Shown here: positions 1 to 11,556 of the stretch, piece by piece | Layout of the letters: every line of letters begins with the position of its first letter | How positions within the stretch are numbered: the first letter of the stretch is position 1 | Source: Tolypeutes matacus | Lineage: Eukaryota > Chordata > Mammalia > Cingulata > Chlamyphoridae | Direction of reading: 5' to 3' | DNA length: 64,000 nucleotides | Assembly: GCA_026826555.1 (NCBI GenBank) | Contig: JAKSZT010037307.1 | Span: 731,433 to 795,432, forward strand | Made by a program: the position numbers and the translations under genes | Notes under the pieces: model-generated | The model's database searches: none | What the model was told of the DNA's origin: nothing | The model's input: only the letters and a program-made list of their open reading frames with translations

Positions 1-110
1 GTTGAGTAGGTGCTATCACTGAGGCAAGAAATGGAAGAGAACGAAAAATTGGTTTTGGTCCCAAGTTTAAGTGGCTTGTGGAACATCAAGGTACAATAAT
101 TAAATGAGCA

Positions 111-485
111 GGGAAGTGGATGTGGCTCAAGCAGTTGGGCACCTGCCTACCACAAGGGAGGTCCCAGGTTCAGTTCCCGGTGCCTCCTAAAGAAGAAGAG
201 AAAGATGGTGAGCTGATGCAACAAGATGATTCAATGAGATGATGCAAAGAGGACACACAATGAGGAGACACAACAAGCAGGGAACAGATGTGGCTCAAGC
301 GATTGGGCACCTCCTTCTCACATGGGAGGTTCCGGGTTAGGTTTCCGGTGCCTCCTAAAAAGAAGTCGAGCAGACACAGAGAGCACACAGCGAACAGTCA
401 CAGAGAGCAGACAGTGAGTGCAAACAACGGTGGTGAAATAAATAAAATAAATTAAAACAAAACAAAACAAAAAACAAAGAACAAG
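111..485 (+). repeat. Dimeric DAS-type SINE
   Basis: Two tRNA-like heads (111 and 277), each with an A-box-like GTGGCTCAAGC and a B-box-like GGTTC/GGTTAG region followed by CGGTGCCTCCTAAA, joined by a GATGATGCAA-type linker and ending in an A-rich tail. This matches the xenarthran tRNA-derived SINEs called DAS. Pol III-derived, non-coding. Confidence 0.85.
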
Positions 486-596
486 CAGGGAGCAGATGTA
501 GCTCAGTGGTTGAGCTCCTGTTTCCCATGTACAAAGTCCTGGGTTCAATCCCTGGTAACTCCTCAAAAAAATAAAAATAAAAAACAAACAAAAAAT
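486..596 (+). repeat. DAS-III-like SINE
   Basis: Head GGGAGCAGATGTAGCTCAGT, B-box-like GGTTCAATCCCTGG, then CTCC and an A-rich tail. It is placed directly against the tail of the preceding dimeric SINE. Confidence 0.85.
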
Positions 597-1824
597 CCCA
601 AGCAGTTACAATGAGGGCTTGGAACCTAAGAAATTAATTTCTGCTCTTTCTGGTAGGCCACAGGAAATGGGGCTGACCTTTAGTAAATGTTGTAGTCAGG
701 GGAGGTACAGGGTTTTGCCTACTTCCCTTCCCTGTCTGACTGCAGGTACAGAAGAGGCTGGGGACTTGGTGTGAACAAAGGAATCCCCTGTTCTAAAAGA
801 TGGCCCAGAGGGCCATCTGTGACCTTACAAGACCTAGGAAAATGGGGTGAAGTCTGCACATGCACAATTTTGTTACTGGAAGAAGGGATGTTCAAGATGA
901 GCACATTACTTAGGAATTCCATTTCCATATCCATTAGTGCATTGAACACCTGAGTCTTCTGCATAACAGAAGTCTTAGCTCAGCAGTACCTTCTACTTCA
1001 GAAGTGACCGGAGTCAGCCTAAACTCCCTCATCTTCTGACCCACGGGTTAAAAGTGCTCAACCTTGATGTCTGCACATCTTGTAGCAGAGAGGAGACAAA
1101 TACTGTTTGGGGCTGGGTTTCATCTTTTTATCATTCCTCCTCACCTTTTTCCAGGCTCCCCAAAGCACCCTAGGTCACCACCTGAACCCTGCTGAGAGAG
1201 TAATTAAAGCTGCAGTTTCATTGTCACTTTTGAACTAATGCAAAAGCCATGATCTGATTGAGAAGAAAGGCTTTCAGGAAAACATTCTAATTCCACATAA
1301 ACTCTCAGACTGATTGTAGCATAGAAATCTCTGAGCACATAAGCTGCTTCCTCTAATCACGGTCAGGACCAGGAGATGGAAATAAACAGATTTTAGGCAA
1401 AGAATGGAGATGTGGAAAAGCCAATTGAAAGTGCTCCTGGAGATCCTACTTTTCCAATGTGAATCTGCCTGCCCAGCCACCATATGGTTCTGAGGAAGCT
1501 CTGCACTAAGGACCTGCAGCTGTCTCCCATCTTGCTCCCTCCTGTTATACCTGTCCCTCTGAGCCTTGCCCTCTCTGGATGGAAAGCCAGATGGCTGCAT
1601 GTCCCTGGGTGCCTGTGCCTATAGCTTGAGGGTATCCCCGCAGCCTTGGCCCACCCCTGGGAGAAGGCTATTTCTCTCTTTCCTCAGACATCAGCAGATG
1701 TCTAATGACTGGTGACTGCACTCAATTGAAAGACATGCCATTTTAGTTTTAAGGCCAGGAGATGCCCTTGCTGGGGAGAGTATCCTGACCAGAGAAGTGG
1801 TTGGGTAGGTGCCTGAGAAGATAC

Positions 1825-1920
1825 CTGTAGTCAAGGAGTCGTTCCATAAGGCGGGTCACTGAGGTCACAAATGAAATGCCGGTTTCGCGCCATGTTTCCT
1901 GTTCAACCTTCTCCAGCAGG
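1825..1920 (-). CDS. DOCK3: DOCK3 exon P (last exon in window)
   Basis: 96 bp: C completes Ser, then 31 codons, then AG of a split Arg codon. The peptide starts LLEKVEQETWRETGISF and ends MERLLDY. The acceptor is TTTGCTTCACCAATAG and the donor is GTATCT. The GISFVTSVTRLMERLLDYR wording is the clearest discriminator for DOCK3 in the window; DOCK4, as I recall it, differs in the SFVTS part. This block sits at the entry to the DHR-2 catalytic region. The next exon is beyond position 1. Confidence 0.95.
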
Positions 1921-2036
1921 CTATTGGTGAAGCAAACACAATTCATAAATCTTCCCTACCACGTGAATGAGGACCCAGAGCCCATGGGAGCTGTGATGGA
2001 TCTGGAGACAGCAGACTCACCACACTGCAGTCTTAC

Positions 2037-2063
2037 CTGGGGTAGGGCCCAAACAGCTGGGTT
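2037..2063 (-). CDS. DOCK3: DOCK3 microexon O (27 nt)
   Basis: 27 bp: A completes the Leu codon from exon N, then eight codons TQLFGPYP, then AG of a Ser codon completed by exon P. The donor is the strong GTAAGA; the acceptor is GGAGTAG, with its pyrimidine-rich tract (CTTTACTTCCTGCTG) about 10-25 bp upstream. Frame on both sides plus the DOCK3-like LLTQLFGPYPSLLEK join make it convincing despite its size. The intron to exon P is only 116 bp, so O and P may be recognised as one splicing unit. Confidence 0.88.
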
Positions 2064-2631
2064 CTACTCCATGCAGCAGGAAGTAAAGACAAGGAAGTTA
2101 CTGGACTGGCATCAACAAATGAATACATCTCCCATTGCCCCATGCAAGGTCCTAAGGATGCCACTGAGCTGGAGGAGGAGTTTCAAAGCCCCAGCCCTCT
2201 TAGGCATACACTGTGAGGCCTAATCTGAAGGAGTAGCTGAGTAAGAGTTTTTCCAATTGGCTGACTGCCTCTACTGCTGTAGAATCATAAAACCAACCTC
2301 TTTATGAAAATGAGGAAAGTTATTCCCACCAGTCTGGGGGCCCAAGCACAAGGGGCAAGGAGAGAGTAGAATCCAGGAGCTGGATCCAGCCATCCCCACT
2401 GCCAGGGGGTGCTCCCATGGAAAATGTGCCAGCCACAAGAGCTAAATGTCCAGGTCCTTTTCTGACTAGCCAGCTGTATGATCCTGGCACCTCAGGGCAA
2501 TCTCTGGCTTATCTCAAGAGCCTGGCTTCTGAGTGCCTCTGCCTTCTTACAGGTCTCTTCTGCTTGCTCCAGTGATGGGTCCAGATCTAGGTCTCACTCC
2601 AAACAACTCTGTTTCTGATTCCTCTCCACAC

Positions 2632-2729
2632 TTTTTTTTTTTTTTTTTACCGGGAGGTCCTGGGGATCGAATCCGGGTCTCTCCATATGGGAGACGGACG
2701 CCCAACCAGTTGAGCCACATCCGACCCCA
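2632..2729 (-). repeat. Short DAS-type SINE
   Basis: Antisense copy: poly-T, then TACCGGGAGGTCCTGGGGAT, tRNA-like body and a GACGGATGTGG-class head in reverse complement. Flanked by a short CCACACT repeat that may be the TSD. Confidence 0.85.
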
Positions 2730-2997
2730 CCACACTATCTTTTGAGCTGCTCCATAAGGCCATGAGAGCCACCTAGAGTGGCAGGCTCAGCTGGTGACCC
2801 AGCACTGGGGACTCACACCCTCAGCCTGGCTGCTGTTAATGCTGCTGCTATGATGATGATTGTCTTCTCACAAAGAGCACCCTGCCTGGGCTGAGGTTTC
2901 TAGGAAAGTGAGGCTTTTCCACATGACCCATATCACTAGAGAGGGAAGAGGACCATTGACCCTGGCCGCTGAACTGTGTAGATAAATCTACTGCACC

Positions 2998-3590
2998 AGC
3001 ATTTCCCAAACTGTGTTCAGCAGCACTATGGTGTCCTAGAGGACAGGGAGAGGTGTTCTGTGAACAAGTATGGGAAACATAGGACTATATAACAAAAACA
3101 ATGAACCCTAAAATAAATGAACTACTAGAATAAAAATTAAAACAACAACAACAAACACAGGACTATATAACACAGTGAGTCCTAGTATAAATATGGACTA
3201 TTTTTTAAAAATCCAAAAGACATAGGACTGTACAAAACAATGAACCCTAGAATAAATGATGGACTACTAGAATAAAGTAAAAAAAAAAAAAAAAAAAAGA
3301 CAGGACTGTACAATGCAGTGAACTCTAGTATAAATGATGGACTACTAGAATAAAACTTTAAAAAACCACAAAAACCATAGGACTGTACAACAAACAAGCA
3401 TGAGAAATGCCGGTCACTACACCCTCCTTTTGGAGAGTTTTCACACTCTTTTGCACATTAAAGGCTTTGAGAAATCCTACAATAAAGAGGTGTGTTTAAT
3501 TTTCCTTAATCATTTGCCCATGATACACTTTTTTTTTTTCCAGCAGCCCTACAAACATCTTCCTCAAAACACAAATTGGGAAATGATGCT
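2998..3590. mobile_element. hAT-like non-autonomous DNA transposon, interrupted
   Basis: The left end reads GCATTTCCCAAACTGTGTTC and the right end is its near-inverse, CACAAATTGGGAAATGATG, a terminal inverted-repeat pair typical of mammalian hAT-Charlie (MER1-group) elements. The interior is filled by a tandem repeat (3079-3400). No transposase frame is present. The family name is not assigned. Confidence 0.6.
3079..3400. repeat. Degenerate minisatellite, about four units
   Basis: Units begin AGGACTRTAYAAYA, continue with a GTGAACCCTAGWATAAAT-like stretch, then GACTACTAGAATAAA, and are separated by A-rich spacers of variable length. Unit length is roughly 70-90 bp with obvious divergence. 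It lies inside the hAT-like element. Confidence 0.8.
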
Positions 3591-4009
3591 CTATCTTATC
3601 AGTGGGTCTCAGCTTTCAGACTGATTTCAGAAGAGTTCATGAAATATTAATCAGTCAGATAATTAGGACTTCCAAGTTTTTTTTTATTTTTATTTTTATT
3701 TTTTGGCTTTTTAAAAACAGGATTTATTTAGGGTAAAATCTTACACTTCTGAGGCCATGAAGTGTCTAAATCAAGGCACCATCAGGTGTTTTCTCATTAA
3801 AGTCAGCTGCTGTTGATCCTGTTGTTCAGCCATGTGGTAAAGTCATTTGTTAGTGACCAAAGGAAGAGATTTCTCTACCTTATTTCCAGAGTTAGAAACA
3901 TCCTAAGCTAAAAGAGAAACACTAAAGGATGGATTCCTTTTCAAAAAATACTATAATTATTTACATTTAAAATAAATTCATATTTTACTGTGAGACTCAT
4001 TGAGGAACA

Positions 4010-4250
4010 AAGGGGGCACAGTATAGAAGAAAGATTCTCTTTTCTTGAAACTGGAATAACTGGATCCTCCTCCTTGAGTCTCCTCTTAGTGGGTCAATGA
4101 GGCATTTATATAACACTCCTCTGAGCTTAGTTTCATCAGTTCTAAAGTGGAAATGAGCTCTGCCTTGCCTACTTTGCAGAGGTGTTGTGAGGCTCAAATA
4201 AAGATACAAAACATACACTCTGAAGTTCTAAGCAAATGTAAAGTATTATT
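4010..4250 (+). repeat. MIR-like SINE remnant
   Basis: Contains GTTTCATCAGTTCTAAAGTG, GTTGTGAGGCTCAAATAA and AAATGTAAAGTATTATTA, the order expected of the MIR 3' half. Old and diverged. Confidence 0.65.
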
Positions 4251-5045
4251 ACTGGAAAAATACATTGTCTTCAAGATGGCATTAAAACAAAGAAAACCTC
4301 AAAGCTGGAAATAAGTTAAGGTGGGATGAAACTACTGTGCTGTAAGTGTCTTTAAGACTCTGTGTTTCAGGAAGATAAAATACCAACATCACTATCAGCC
4401 TGAGAGGACAGTGGCAGCTCTGTGTTCCTCTTTTGGATTTACCCCTGTGGCAAGTCCTTGTGAGGTCATGTGGCCCCATCAACTCAGACAGAATCCACAG
4501 AATGGTGGATCTGGGAGAACTCTTGACACCATTCAGTAAAAACAAGGAAACTTTGGCCCAGAAAGAGGGTGTGACTTGTTTAAACATCCTTGCTAGTTTT
4601 TCAAGCTGACTGTGCACTGTGCTGTCTTACAGAGCAGGCCAAACAGGAGCCTCTCTTTCAGAAGAATATTACTTTTTTTTTTTTTTTTTTCTTCCAGAAA
4701 TGCCAGCGTTGAGCCCCAAACTGGTTGAGTATCTGTGAGCTATTTGTCCAACTGGATGCAGTGCAAGCTATGAAGAAACATATGGTCCTTTCTTTGTCAG
4801 CAAATCTAGTTGCTCAGAATTATTACTTGTCTCTATTTCTTCAGCCATCTATAAAGATCCCTGAGAGCTTTGCTGTCAAAACACCACTTTCTTGTTGACG
4901 GAACGTGGGCACTGCTGTCAGCAGGAGCAACTTGTGTCTGTCTGATACCCACCTCTGAAGACTGCCTGGCCCAGGTTCCACCTATACCCTAAAACTGGCC
5001 CTCCCTCCCACCCAGCATGGGGTGTCTGGGGCTGGAACAGCTTAC

Positions 5046-5131
5046 AGCAGGCCGAAAAGCTCCCTGTAGCTCTCGTCACCTTTTCCTTCTGACACCATGC
5101 TGTCCAGCTTGTCAATCAGCTCAGCTTCCAC
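5046..5131 (-). CDS. DOCK3: DOCK3 exon N
   Basis: 86 bp: 28 codons plus CT of a split Leu codon. The peptide is VEAELIDKLDSMVSEGKG, then DESYRELFGL. The acceptor is CTTCCCTCTAG and the donor is GTAAGC. The motif family 'LDxxVxxGxGDExYxxLF' is common to DOCK proteins just before DHR-2. My memory of mammalian DOCK3 has Ser where this sequence has Gly in ELFGLL, which may be lineage variation. The next coding piece is the 27-nt microexon O, 2,982 bp away. Confidence 0.94.
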
Positions 5132-5871
5132 CTAGAGGGAAGCAGAGACTTTATAAGTTCAAGCTGATGGTAAATTCAGCCTCTGTGAAGGTTGAGAATG
5201 GTGGGGACTTGCTCCATAAGGCAGGGAATTTCCTGCAACTTGGTATGCTTCCTTTGTTCTTGGTTCCAAATAAATCTCAGGGAATATAGGATCTTATCTA
5301 TAACACCAAGAAACTACCCTGCCATGCTCAATCAGGAAGGCATCCTAAGAGATGGGACCTCTGAGTTTCAGATACCTTCCTCCCAATCTAAGGCAAAAGG
5401 CAAGGCTTCCTTGGAGAGAGATGTTTTTTGGATGTAAGAGAGGATTTTGTCAAGTATTTTTTTTCCCTTAAAATATTTATTCATAAGAATTTTATGCACA
5501 AAATACAAATTCATTAGAACTTTAACCTCTTGTCAGGAAGCCTTCTGGAGGGCTGATCTTACTCTAATGTCTGGCATTAGTCTGGGTTGAGTGAGACTTG
5601 AATGCTACCTTCAGAGATTCCCTTTCAGAAGCCCAGGCTCCACATTTTGAGTCTGCTGGCCCTGTCACTGCCTCATCACTGGGGCCCTTGGATTTGTTAC
5701 TGGATTCCTGAATCTTGAGGAGTAATACTGCATTTGTTCCTATCCCACAGACCTGCAAGGGTGTCAACTGTGCTCAGCCACTTCTCTTATTGGCCTCACT
5801 GGATCCACTGTAGTGAGAAATTAGTTATAAGTTATGTGAGATAAGTAATTTTTAGCTCTTCATTAGCTTTT

Positions 5872-5973
5872 TTTTCTTTTCTTTTTTTTTTTTTTACCAG
5901 GAGGTCCTGGGGATCGAACCCGGGTCCCTCCATATGGGAGACGGACGCCCTACCAGTTGAGCCACATCCGACC
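5872..5973 (-). repeat. Short DAS-type SINE with TSD
   Basis: Antisense; poly-T followed by TACCAGGAGGTCCTGGGGAT and the tRNA-like body. The exact TSD CTCTTCATTAGCTTTT occurs at 5856-5871 and 5974-5989, so this is a clean L1-mediated insertion. Confidence 0.92.
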
Positions 5974-6639
5974 CTCTTCATTAGCTTTTAAAATGAAGGT
6001 GCTATTATGGTACTACTGATAGAGATATTACATATAAACAAAAATGGGAATAGCTGCATTTAATAAGCTACAACAAAATCATTTCTTCACTCTCTATATA
6101 GCCAGAGAATCCTAAGTAAGGAAATAAAGCAAAGAATAATGAGTAAGGAAATTCATCAAAGGCAATTGGGATCACTGAAATTCCATCAGCAGAACATGAG
6201 GACAAATGAATAAGTATGGCCCTTTTTATAGTGGTCTGCTAAAGGCCAGGATGGGGACAACTGTGCATTTATTGTCTGATCTGATGAGTTGCTGTTTGAA
6301 CATACATTTCAGAGGAAACACAAAGTCTGAGACCAGGGGTCCTTAGGGATCAGTGCTCTCCCACTTTCTCGGTGTAGAAAAGAGGAATCATCAAGGATTT
6401 CCCAGGATCATGTGAAATCAAGTACAGGTTGGATCTAGAAGCCAAAGTGCCTCACTCCCAGTTCAGAGTTTGTCCTGCCATACTGGGTCAAGAAGAGCCT
6501 GATTACAACAAGGGCCCTCTCTTCATAGATGTAGGTGCAGGTAAACTGTGCATCCCAGAACAGAGAAAGGTGGGGGCGGGAAGGAGGATCTGGAAAAGCA
6601 GAGAAAGTACAACAGTTCAAACAGGGGTGTAGCAGTCCA

Positions 6640-6845
6640 CAAGAGTCTGGAGGGTTCTCAAAGTGGATCTTTGGTTCAGCAGCATCAGCCTCACCAGAGA
6701 CCTTGTTAGAAACGCGAATTCTCAGACTTCCCCGCTATGCTAAATAAAAACTCTGGGGGTGGGGGTAGGGCCTAGTAATCTGTGTTTTAATAAGCTCTTA
6801 GGTGGTTCTGATGCCTGCTCAAGTATGAGGAACCTCTGCATTAGT
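6640..6845 (+). repeat. MER5A-like DNA transposon remnant
   Basis: The ordered motifs CTTGTTAGAAACGCGAATTC, GGGGTGGGGGTAGGGCCTAG, AATAAGCTCTTAGGTGGTTC and TGATGCCTGCTCAAGTATGA follow the MER5A consensus as I know it. Ancient hAT-Charlie fossil. Confidence 0.75.
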
Positions 6846-6959
6846 CAAAGGAGCTGATGATGGAAGGATACAGGGATATTACTTCATCATCCCTGCATTA
6901 TCAATGAAGAAAGAGATTATTATTCAACAAATATTTGTCCTGTGACATAACCAGCTGCC

Positions 6960-7085
6960 TACTTCCTGACAAGATATTTACGTCTCTAAGCCTAAGTTTA
7001 CTCATTTGCAAAATTGGAATGGTAATAATATTCCCCTCTAGTGTCACTGTGTCTTGGCTCTTGGCAAATGCTAAATGAATGTTAG
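6960..7085 (+). repeat. MIR-like SINE remnant
   Basis: Motifs CTCTAAGCCTAAGTTTACTC, ATTTGCAAAATTGGAATGG and GGCAAATGCTAAATGAATGT are in MIR order. Confidence 0.6.
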
Positions 7086-8249
7086 TTTTGATTTTCATCT
7101 CCAGGAGCTCACCATATATATTCCAGGTATCATGTTGAATTTTGAGAAACAAAATGTACAAGAATTGTCCCACCCTAGAGAGGTCATCATCTGGTAGTGG
7201 AGGCAGGGACAACAGCTGACACAGCTCAATGTGGTCAGTGTTTGGATGGGGCAAGCACATGGAGGATAGCCTGGGGTTGATGGATGACAGAGTTTTGAGA
7301 AATGTGTTTGCTCTTTGATCCAGCAATTACAGGTTAAGAAATTCACCTAAGAAAAAAATTCAGGAATGAACCTGTTATTAGGATATGGATATTAACAACA
7401 AAAATTTGGAAGGAACTTAAATATCCAAAACTCAGAGTGTGACAAAACACATTGTAGTCCAGCCATACAATGCAATACCATCTGAGCCTCTAAACAGATA
7501 CTGTAGAGGAACATTAATTGACATGAAGACCCTGCCTCCCAAGTTTTTAACAACAGTAGGATTATGGGTTAAATTTTTTCATTACAGCTTATTTGCATTT
7601 GGGTTTTTCTACTTTAAATATTATTTTAGAGTTGGAAAAAAATATATTTAGTAGGTGGTATGAAGTAGGGTGGTAGTTAATAGAGACAAATTTTGGAAAG
7701 CACGATTAGGACCAACACCAAAAAGTTATTGGATTTTGGTGGTTAGAAAGTTATGGGTGACCTTCAGGAGTGCAGTTTCAAAAGAGGTGGCTGTGGAAGG
7801 CAGACCAGATTGAATTGATGGAAAGGTGGGAAGTGGACATGTTGAGATGAGTAAAATATTTGATGGCAAAGGGAAGCAGCAGTAAGATTTTTCTAAACAG
7901 GCACAATCTAAGGTTTACTTGGCTTCTGGATATTAATTATTCATGACAGTCTGACGGGGGGAAAGAACACATCTTATCAATTGAGTCTTGAAGTGTGAGA
8001 AAAAAAAAAGCTCCAGCTTAGTGTTACACAAAGCTATTATTATTATTATTCAGTATTAGTGAGGTTGGGACGTGGCCCAGTCCCTCTTTTAGTATGATCT
8101 ATGGTAGAATTCTGCAATGTCACCCACTTCTTGATCGTTGGGCATAATTAGAAGGCACAGACTGTGACAACACAGAAAAGCAACAGTTATTTTCTGTTTG
8201 AAGTTAGTATTTCCTGACGTTATGGAGATATTAGAGCTGCCCACTACAA

Positions 8250-8855
8250 AAATAGACTCTACAACTTAAATATTATTTATGCATGATAAAGAGCATCTAT
8301 AAAAAACCTAGAGCTAGTATTCCACCTAATTATGAAAGACTGAATGTTCTTCTCCTAAGATCAAGATCAAGGATGTCCAGTCTCATTTCTCTTATTTAAC
8401 ATACTACAGGTCCTAGCCAATGCAATAAGGCAAGAAAAATAAATTAGTTATACAAATTAGAAAGGAAGAAATAAAACTGTCTCTATTTGTAGATGACATG
8501 AATGTCTAAATAGAAAACCCCAAGGAATCTACAAAGAAGCCATAGAACTAATAAGTGACTTTAGCAAGGATGCAATATAAAAGGTTAATATACAAAACCC
8601 AATTACATTTCTATATATTAGTACTAAGCCACTGGAAAACAAAATAAAAAAAAAAACAAAAAAAAAAAACAGAATCATTTATTATAATACTAAAAACAGG
8701 AAATATTTACACATAAATCTAACAACATATGTGTATGTTCTAAATGCTAAAACTATAAAACACTGATGAAAGAATTGAAAGAATAAATAAATGGGGGGTG
8801 TGTGGACTTTCTTCAAGGACTAAAAGACTCAATACTGACAAGATGTCAATTTTTC
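8250..8855 (+). mobile_element. LINE-1 ORF2 fragment
   Basis: Reverse-transcriptase-region DNA (for example GTCCTAGCCAATGCAATAAG and ATAGAAAACCCCAAGGAATC), broken by frameshifts and stops. It ends where an opposite-strand L1 piece begins. Confidence 0.8.
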
Positions 8856-8859
8856 CCAG

Positions 8860-9430
8860 TTTGATCTATAAATATTCGTGTGTAGGTTTTTATGCTAACA
8901 TAAGTTTTCAATTCATTTGGGTAAATACCCAGGAGTGCAATTGCTGGATGGTATGGTAAGATTGCTTAGTTTTGTAAGAGACTATGAAATTGTCTTCCAA
9001 AGCGGCTGTACCATTTTGCATTTCCACCAGCAATGAATGAGAGTTCCTGTTGTTCCATATCCTCACCAGCATTTGGTGATGTCAATGTTTTGGACTTTAG
9101 CCATTTTAATAATTATCTAGTGATATCTCATTGTTATTTTAATTTGCAATTCTCTAGTGACATATAGCAATTCTCTAATGACATATGATGTTGAGTATAT
9201 TTTCATATGCCTATTTGCCATAGGTGAGTTGTATATTCAGATCTTTTGCTTACTTTTTTTTTAAGGAGGTGCTGGAGATTGATACCATGATCTTGTACAT
9301 GCAAAGTAGGCACTCAACCAGTGAGCCACATCCATTCCATCTGCCTACTTTTTAATTGGGTTGTTTTTGTATTGTTGAGTTTTAAGAGTTCTTTTGTATA
9401 TTTTGGATAAAAATCCTTTATCAGATATGT
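8860..9430 (-). mobile_element. LINE-1 3' fragment, with SINE insertion
   Basis: Antisense of the L1 ORF2 3' end (ATTTGGGTAAATACCCAGGA, CTTCCAAAGCGGCTGTACCA). It lies tail to tail with the plus-strand L1 piece at 8250-8855 and is interrupted by the SINE at about 9254-9340. Confidence 0.8.
9254..9340 (-). repeat. DAS-III-like SINE
   Basis: Antisense: poly-T, AAGGAGGTGCTGGAGATTG, diverged tRNA-like body, and GAGCCACATCCATTCC as the head complement. Flanks TGCTTACTTTTT and TGCCTACTTTTT look like the TSD. Confidence 0.8.
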
Positions 9431-9812
9431 TTTTTGCAAATATCTTCTTCCAGCCCTAGAAATGCCTGGACCACACAGTAGGGATCCAAAGGAGAGGAAG
9501 GACAATAAGCCCATGAGGCCCTCTTGTGAATGAAGCTTGGAGGTTAAAGTTTCAGTAATTTTCTCCTTGATCAAAAAGTTCTTTTTATATACTGTACATT
9601 CCTTTTCTCTGATTCTTTTCTAGCCTTCATGAACAAAACCTAAAAATCAATTCTGCCAGCAAGTCAGGGAAGATCCTTGAACAGAATTCAAGATGGCCAA
9701 GCTATAGCCCATCATCACCAGAAGCATGGCCTGGCCACGAGGACCACATGCCTAATCAAGAGGGGTCCACCCCAAAGAAGAGCACCCTGAATACTGCCAG
9801 GTGTTGTCTCAC

Positions 9813-9961
9813 CTGTTTGAAGTTGCCATTTTTCCTCTGCTCCCAGTCCATCATGTCATGAAAGATGGGGATCATGATATTCCGTACTTCTGGCTGGGGG
9901 ACCAGCGTCACACCCAGAAAAGGACCAATCATTCCCGGAATAAAGTGGATCTTATGTTCAC
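9813..9961 (-). CDS. DOCK3: DOCK3 exon M
   Basis: 149 bp: GT completes Gly, then 49 codons. The peptide includes KIHFIPGMIGPFLGVTLVP, then EVRNIMIPIFHDMMDWEQ and ends NGNFKQ. FIPGxxGPFLxVTLxP and IPIFxDMM are hallmark DOCK motifs. The residues RNIMIPIFHDMMDWEQRKNG point to the DOCK3/DOCK4 branch; DOCK1/5 have a different sequence here as I recall it. The acceptor is TTGTTGTTCAG and the donor is GTGAGA. Confidence 0.96.
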
Positions 9962-10093
9962 CTGAACAACAAAACCCAACAGACAGAGTTCATGCCTGCT
10001 TTTCTCCTTCCATTGAAGCTTTCCAAGTGGGTCCACAGCATATGTTATGATCTACACTGGAAGCAAAGCAAACTGTCCCCCCTATGGCTTTCT

Positions 10094-10284
10094 TTTTTTT
10101 TTTTTTTTTTAAAGATTTTTTTATTCATTTATTCATTTATCACCCCTTTGCTGCTTGTGCTCACCGGGCCAGCCAACCACGCCGTGCGGGCGGGTCCGCC
10201 CTCCTCACCAGGAGGCCCCGGGAACCGAACCCGGGGCCTCCCATATGGTAAAAGGGAGCCCCACTGATTGAGCCACAGCCGCCT
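10094..10284 (-). repeat. Young CpG-rich DAS-type SINE with TSD
   Basis: Antisense, full length: poly-T, AAAGATTTTTTTATTCATTT, body GCTGCTTGTGCTCACCGGGC, CpG-rich CACGCCGTGCGGGCGGGTCC, then the tRNA-like head. The exact 16-bp TSD CCCCCTATGGCTTTCT lies at 10078-10093 and 10285-10300. Intact CpGs suggest a recent insertion. Confidence 0.94.
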
Positions 10285-11437
10285 CCCCCTATGGCTTTCT
10301 AAGATACTCTCTCTCTTGGCTTTTTAGATTTCATGGATGAAATTGGCCCACCACAATTAAAGCAAATGTTCAACAGGTACAAAACTGCCTTTGCAAAGAA
10401 CATCCTGGTATGTTCAAAAACTACCTGAAATTCTCTCTCAGGTTAAGGAACAGAGTTCTCTACTTTAGACAGAATGAGATTCTGAGAAACTTGTGATTGT
10501 TTGTGATGGTCTTTTTACAGCCATTTATTTAGCAAAGAAAATCCATATATTTCTGTTTAAACACAACGCATTATCCCTGGGGATTCTATCTCTAGCTCAG
10601 AGGTATTTAAGTGATGTGAGTATGTCCAGTCCCTGGTCCACCCACCAAAGGTCTGGAGCCCATAGGCCTCTTCATCGCCCGCTCTGACACATACCCAAGA
10701 AGTCCCCTCTTGAGATAGCAGGAGCCTCCTGTACAGTCCCACCCCGACAGGCTAGCTTAGAGATTTTCTCTTTGCTTGCCTCACCACATCTCCACATTGC
10801 ATTGCTCATGGGAGCATTACATTGTACTCAGACCAACTCATCCCAAAACTTCCTTAGTGAGGCCTTTCCATGGGAATTGGGTGAAGTGGGTTCCGTTCTG
10901 ACTGGCCTACCATTTGGGACATGTTCCCAGAAGCTAGGCCCAGCCCTGAGGACTGTGGGACAATACTTTCCTCTTCCTTGCAATGGTGAAACTGAGTGGA
11001 CCATCTTCCAGAGCTTTATTTTCAGTCCTTCAGAGACTAAGAAGGAAATTAAATGTGGGCTTGAACAATGATTGCCACAGCTAAGTAAAATCAGTTCTCA
11101 TTTACACCAAAAACAATGAGGCAGGCATGGCTTTATCAAGCAAATTGGTCATCTTTTTTTTAATTTCTTACATTTTGAAAGCTTATCTAATGAGCAAATA
11201 TTAGCCCTGAAACTGATTCTGCATATTTCAATTGTGGCACCTTGTACAGTTGCTAGTCCCTTTCATTCCTGGGAATTTAAGAGTTAACTTCAGGGTTAAA
11301 ATCCATACCAAAACTCAGTGGGATGCTAGGAATAAGAGTACCGAAGCTGGAAAGCATGCTTGGGGAGCTGCATCTACACTCAAGGATAGAGGGCCTTAGT
11401 GCTGGCAGGGATGCCTCACACCTTGCTTGCTATTTTT

Positions 11438-11556
11438 TTTTTTTTTTTTTTTAATTTATTTTATTTTTTCATTTTACCAGGAGGCCCCGGGGATCGAACC
11501 CAGGTCCCTCCATATGGCAGACGGATGCCCAACCATTTGAGCCACATCCGCCCCCA
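11438..11556 (-). repeat. Short DAS-type SINE with TSD
   Basis: Antisense; poly-T and an A/T-rich tail, TACCAGGAGGCCCCGGGGAT, then the tRNA-like body. TSD TGCTATTTTT on both sides (one copy starts at 11428). Confidence 0.9.

Larger units (their letters stand above)
1..1824 (-). other. DOCK3 intron 3' of exon P (partial)
   Basis: Intronic. Positions 111-596 are SINE DNA; 597-1824 show no exon and no repeat I recognise. Confidence 0.75.
2064..5045 (-). other. DOCK3 intron between exons N and O
   Basis: Intronic, 2,982 bp. Contains an antisense SINE, a hAT-like element with an internal minisatellite, and a MIR, listed separately. No further exon is visible. Confidence 0.7.
5132..9812 (-). other. 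DOCK3 intron between exons M and N
   Basis: Intronic, 4,681 bp. Recognised contents are an antisense SINE, MER5A-like and MIR-like remnants, and two oppositely oriented L1 pieces. The remainder shows nothing I can name. Confidence 0.7.

Noticed and set aside
3079..3400. CRISPR-like repeat array
   Set aside because: The units are degenerate, spacers are A-rich and unequal, and the context is a mammalian intron. It is a minisatellite.
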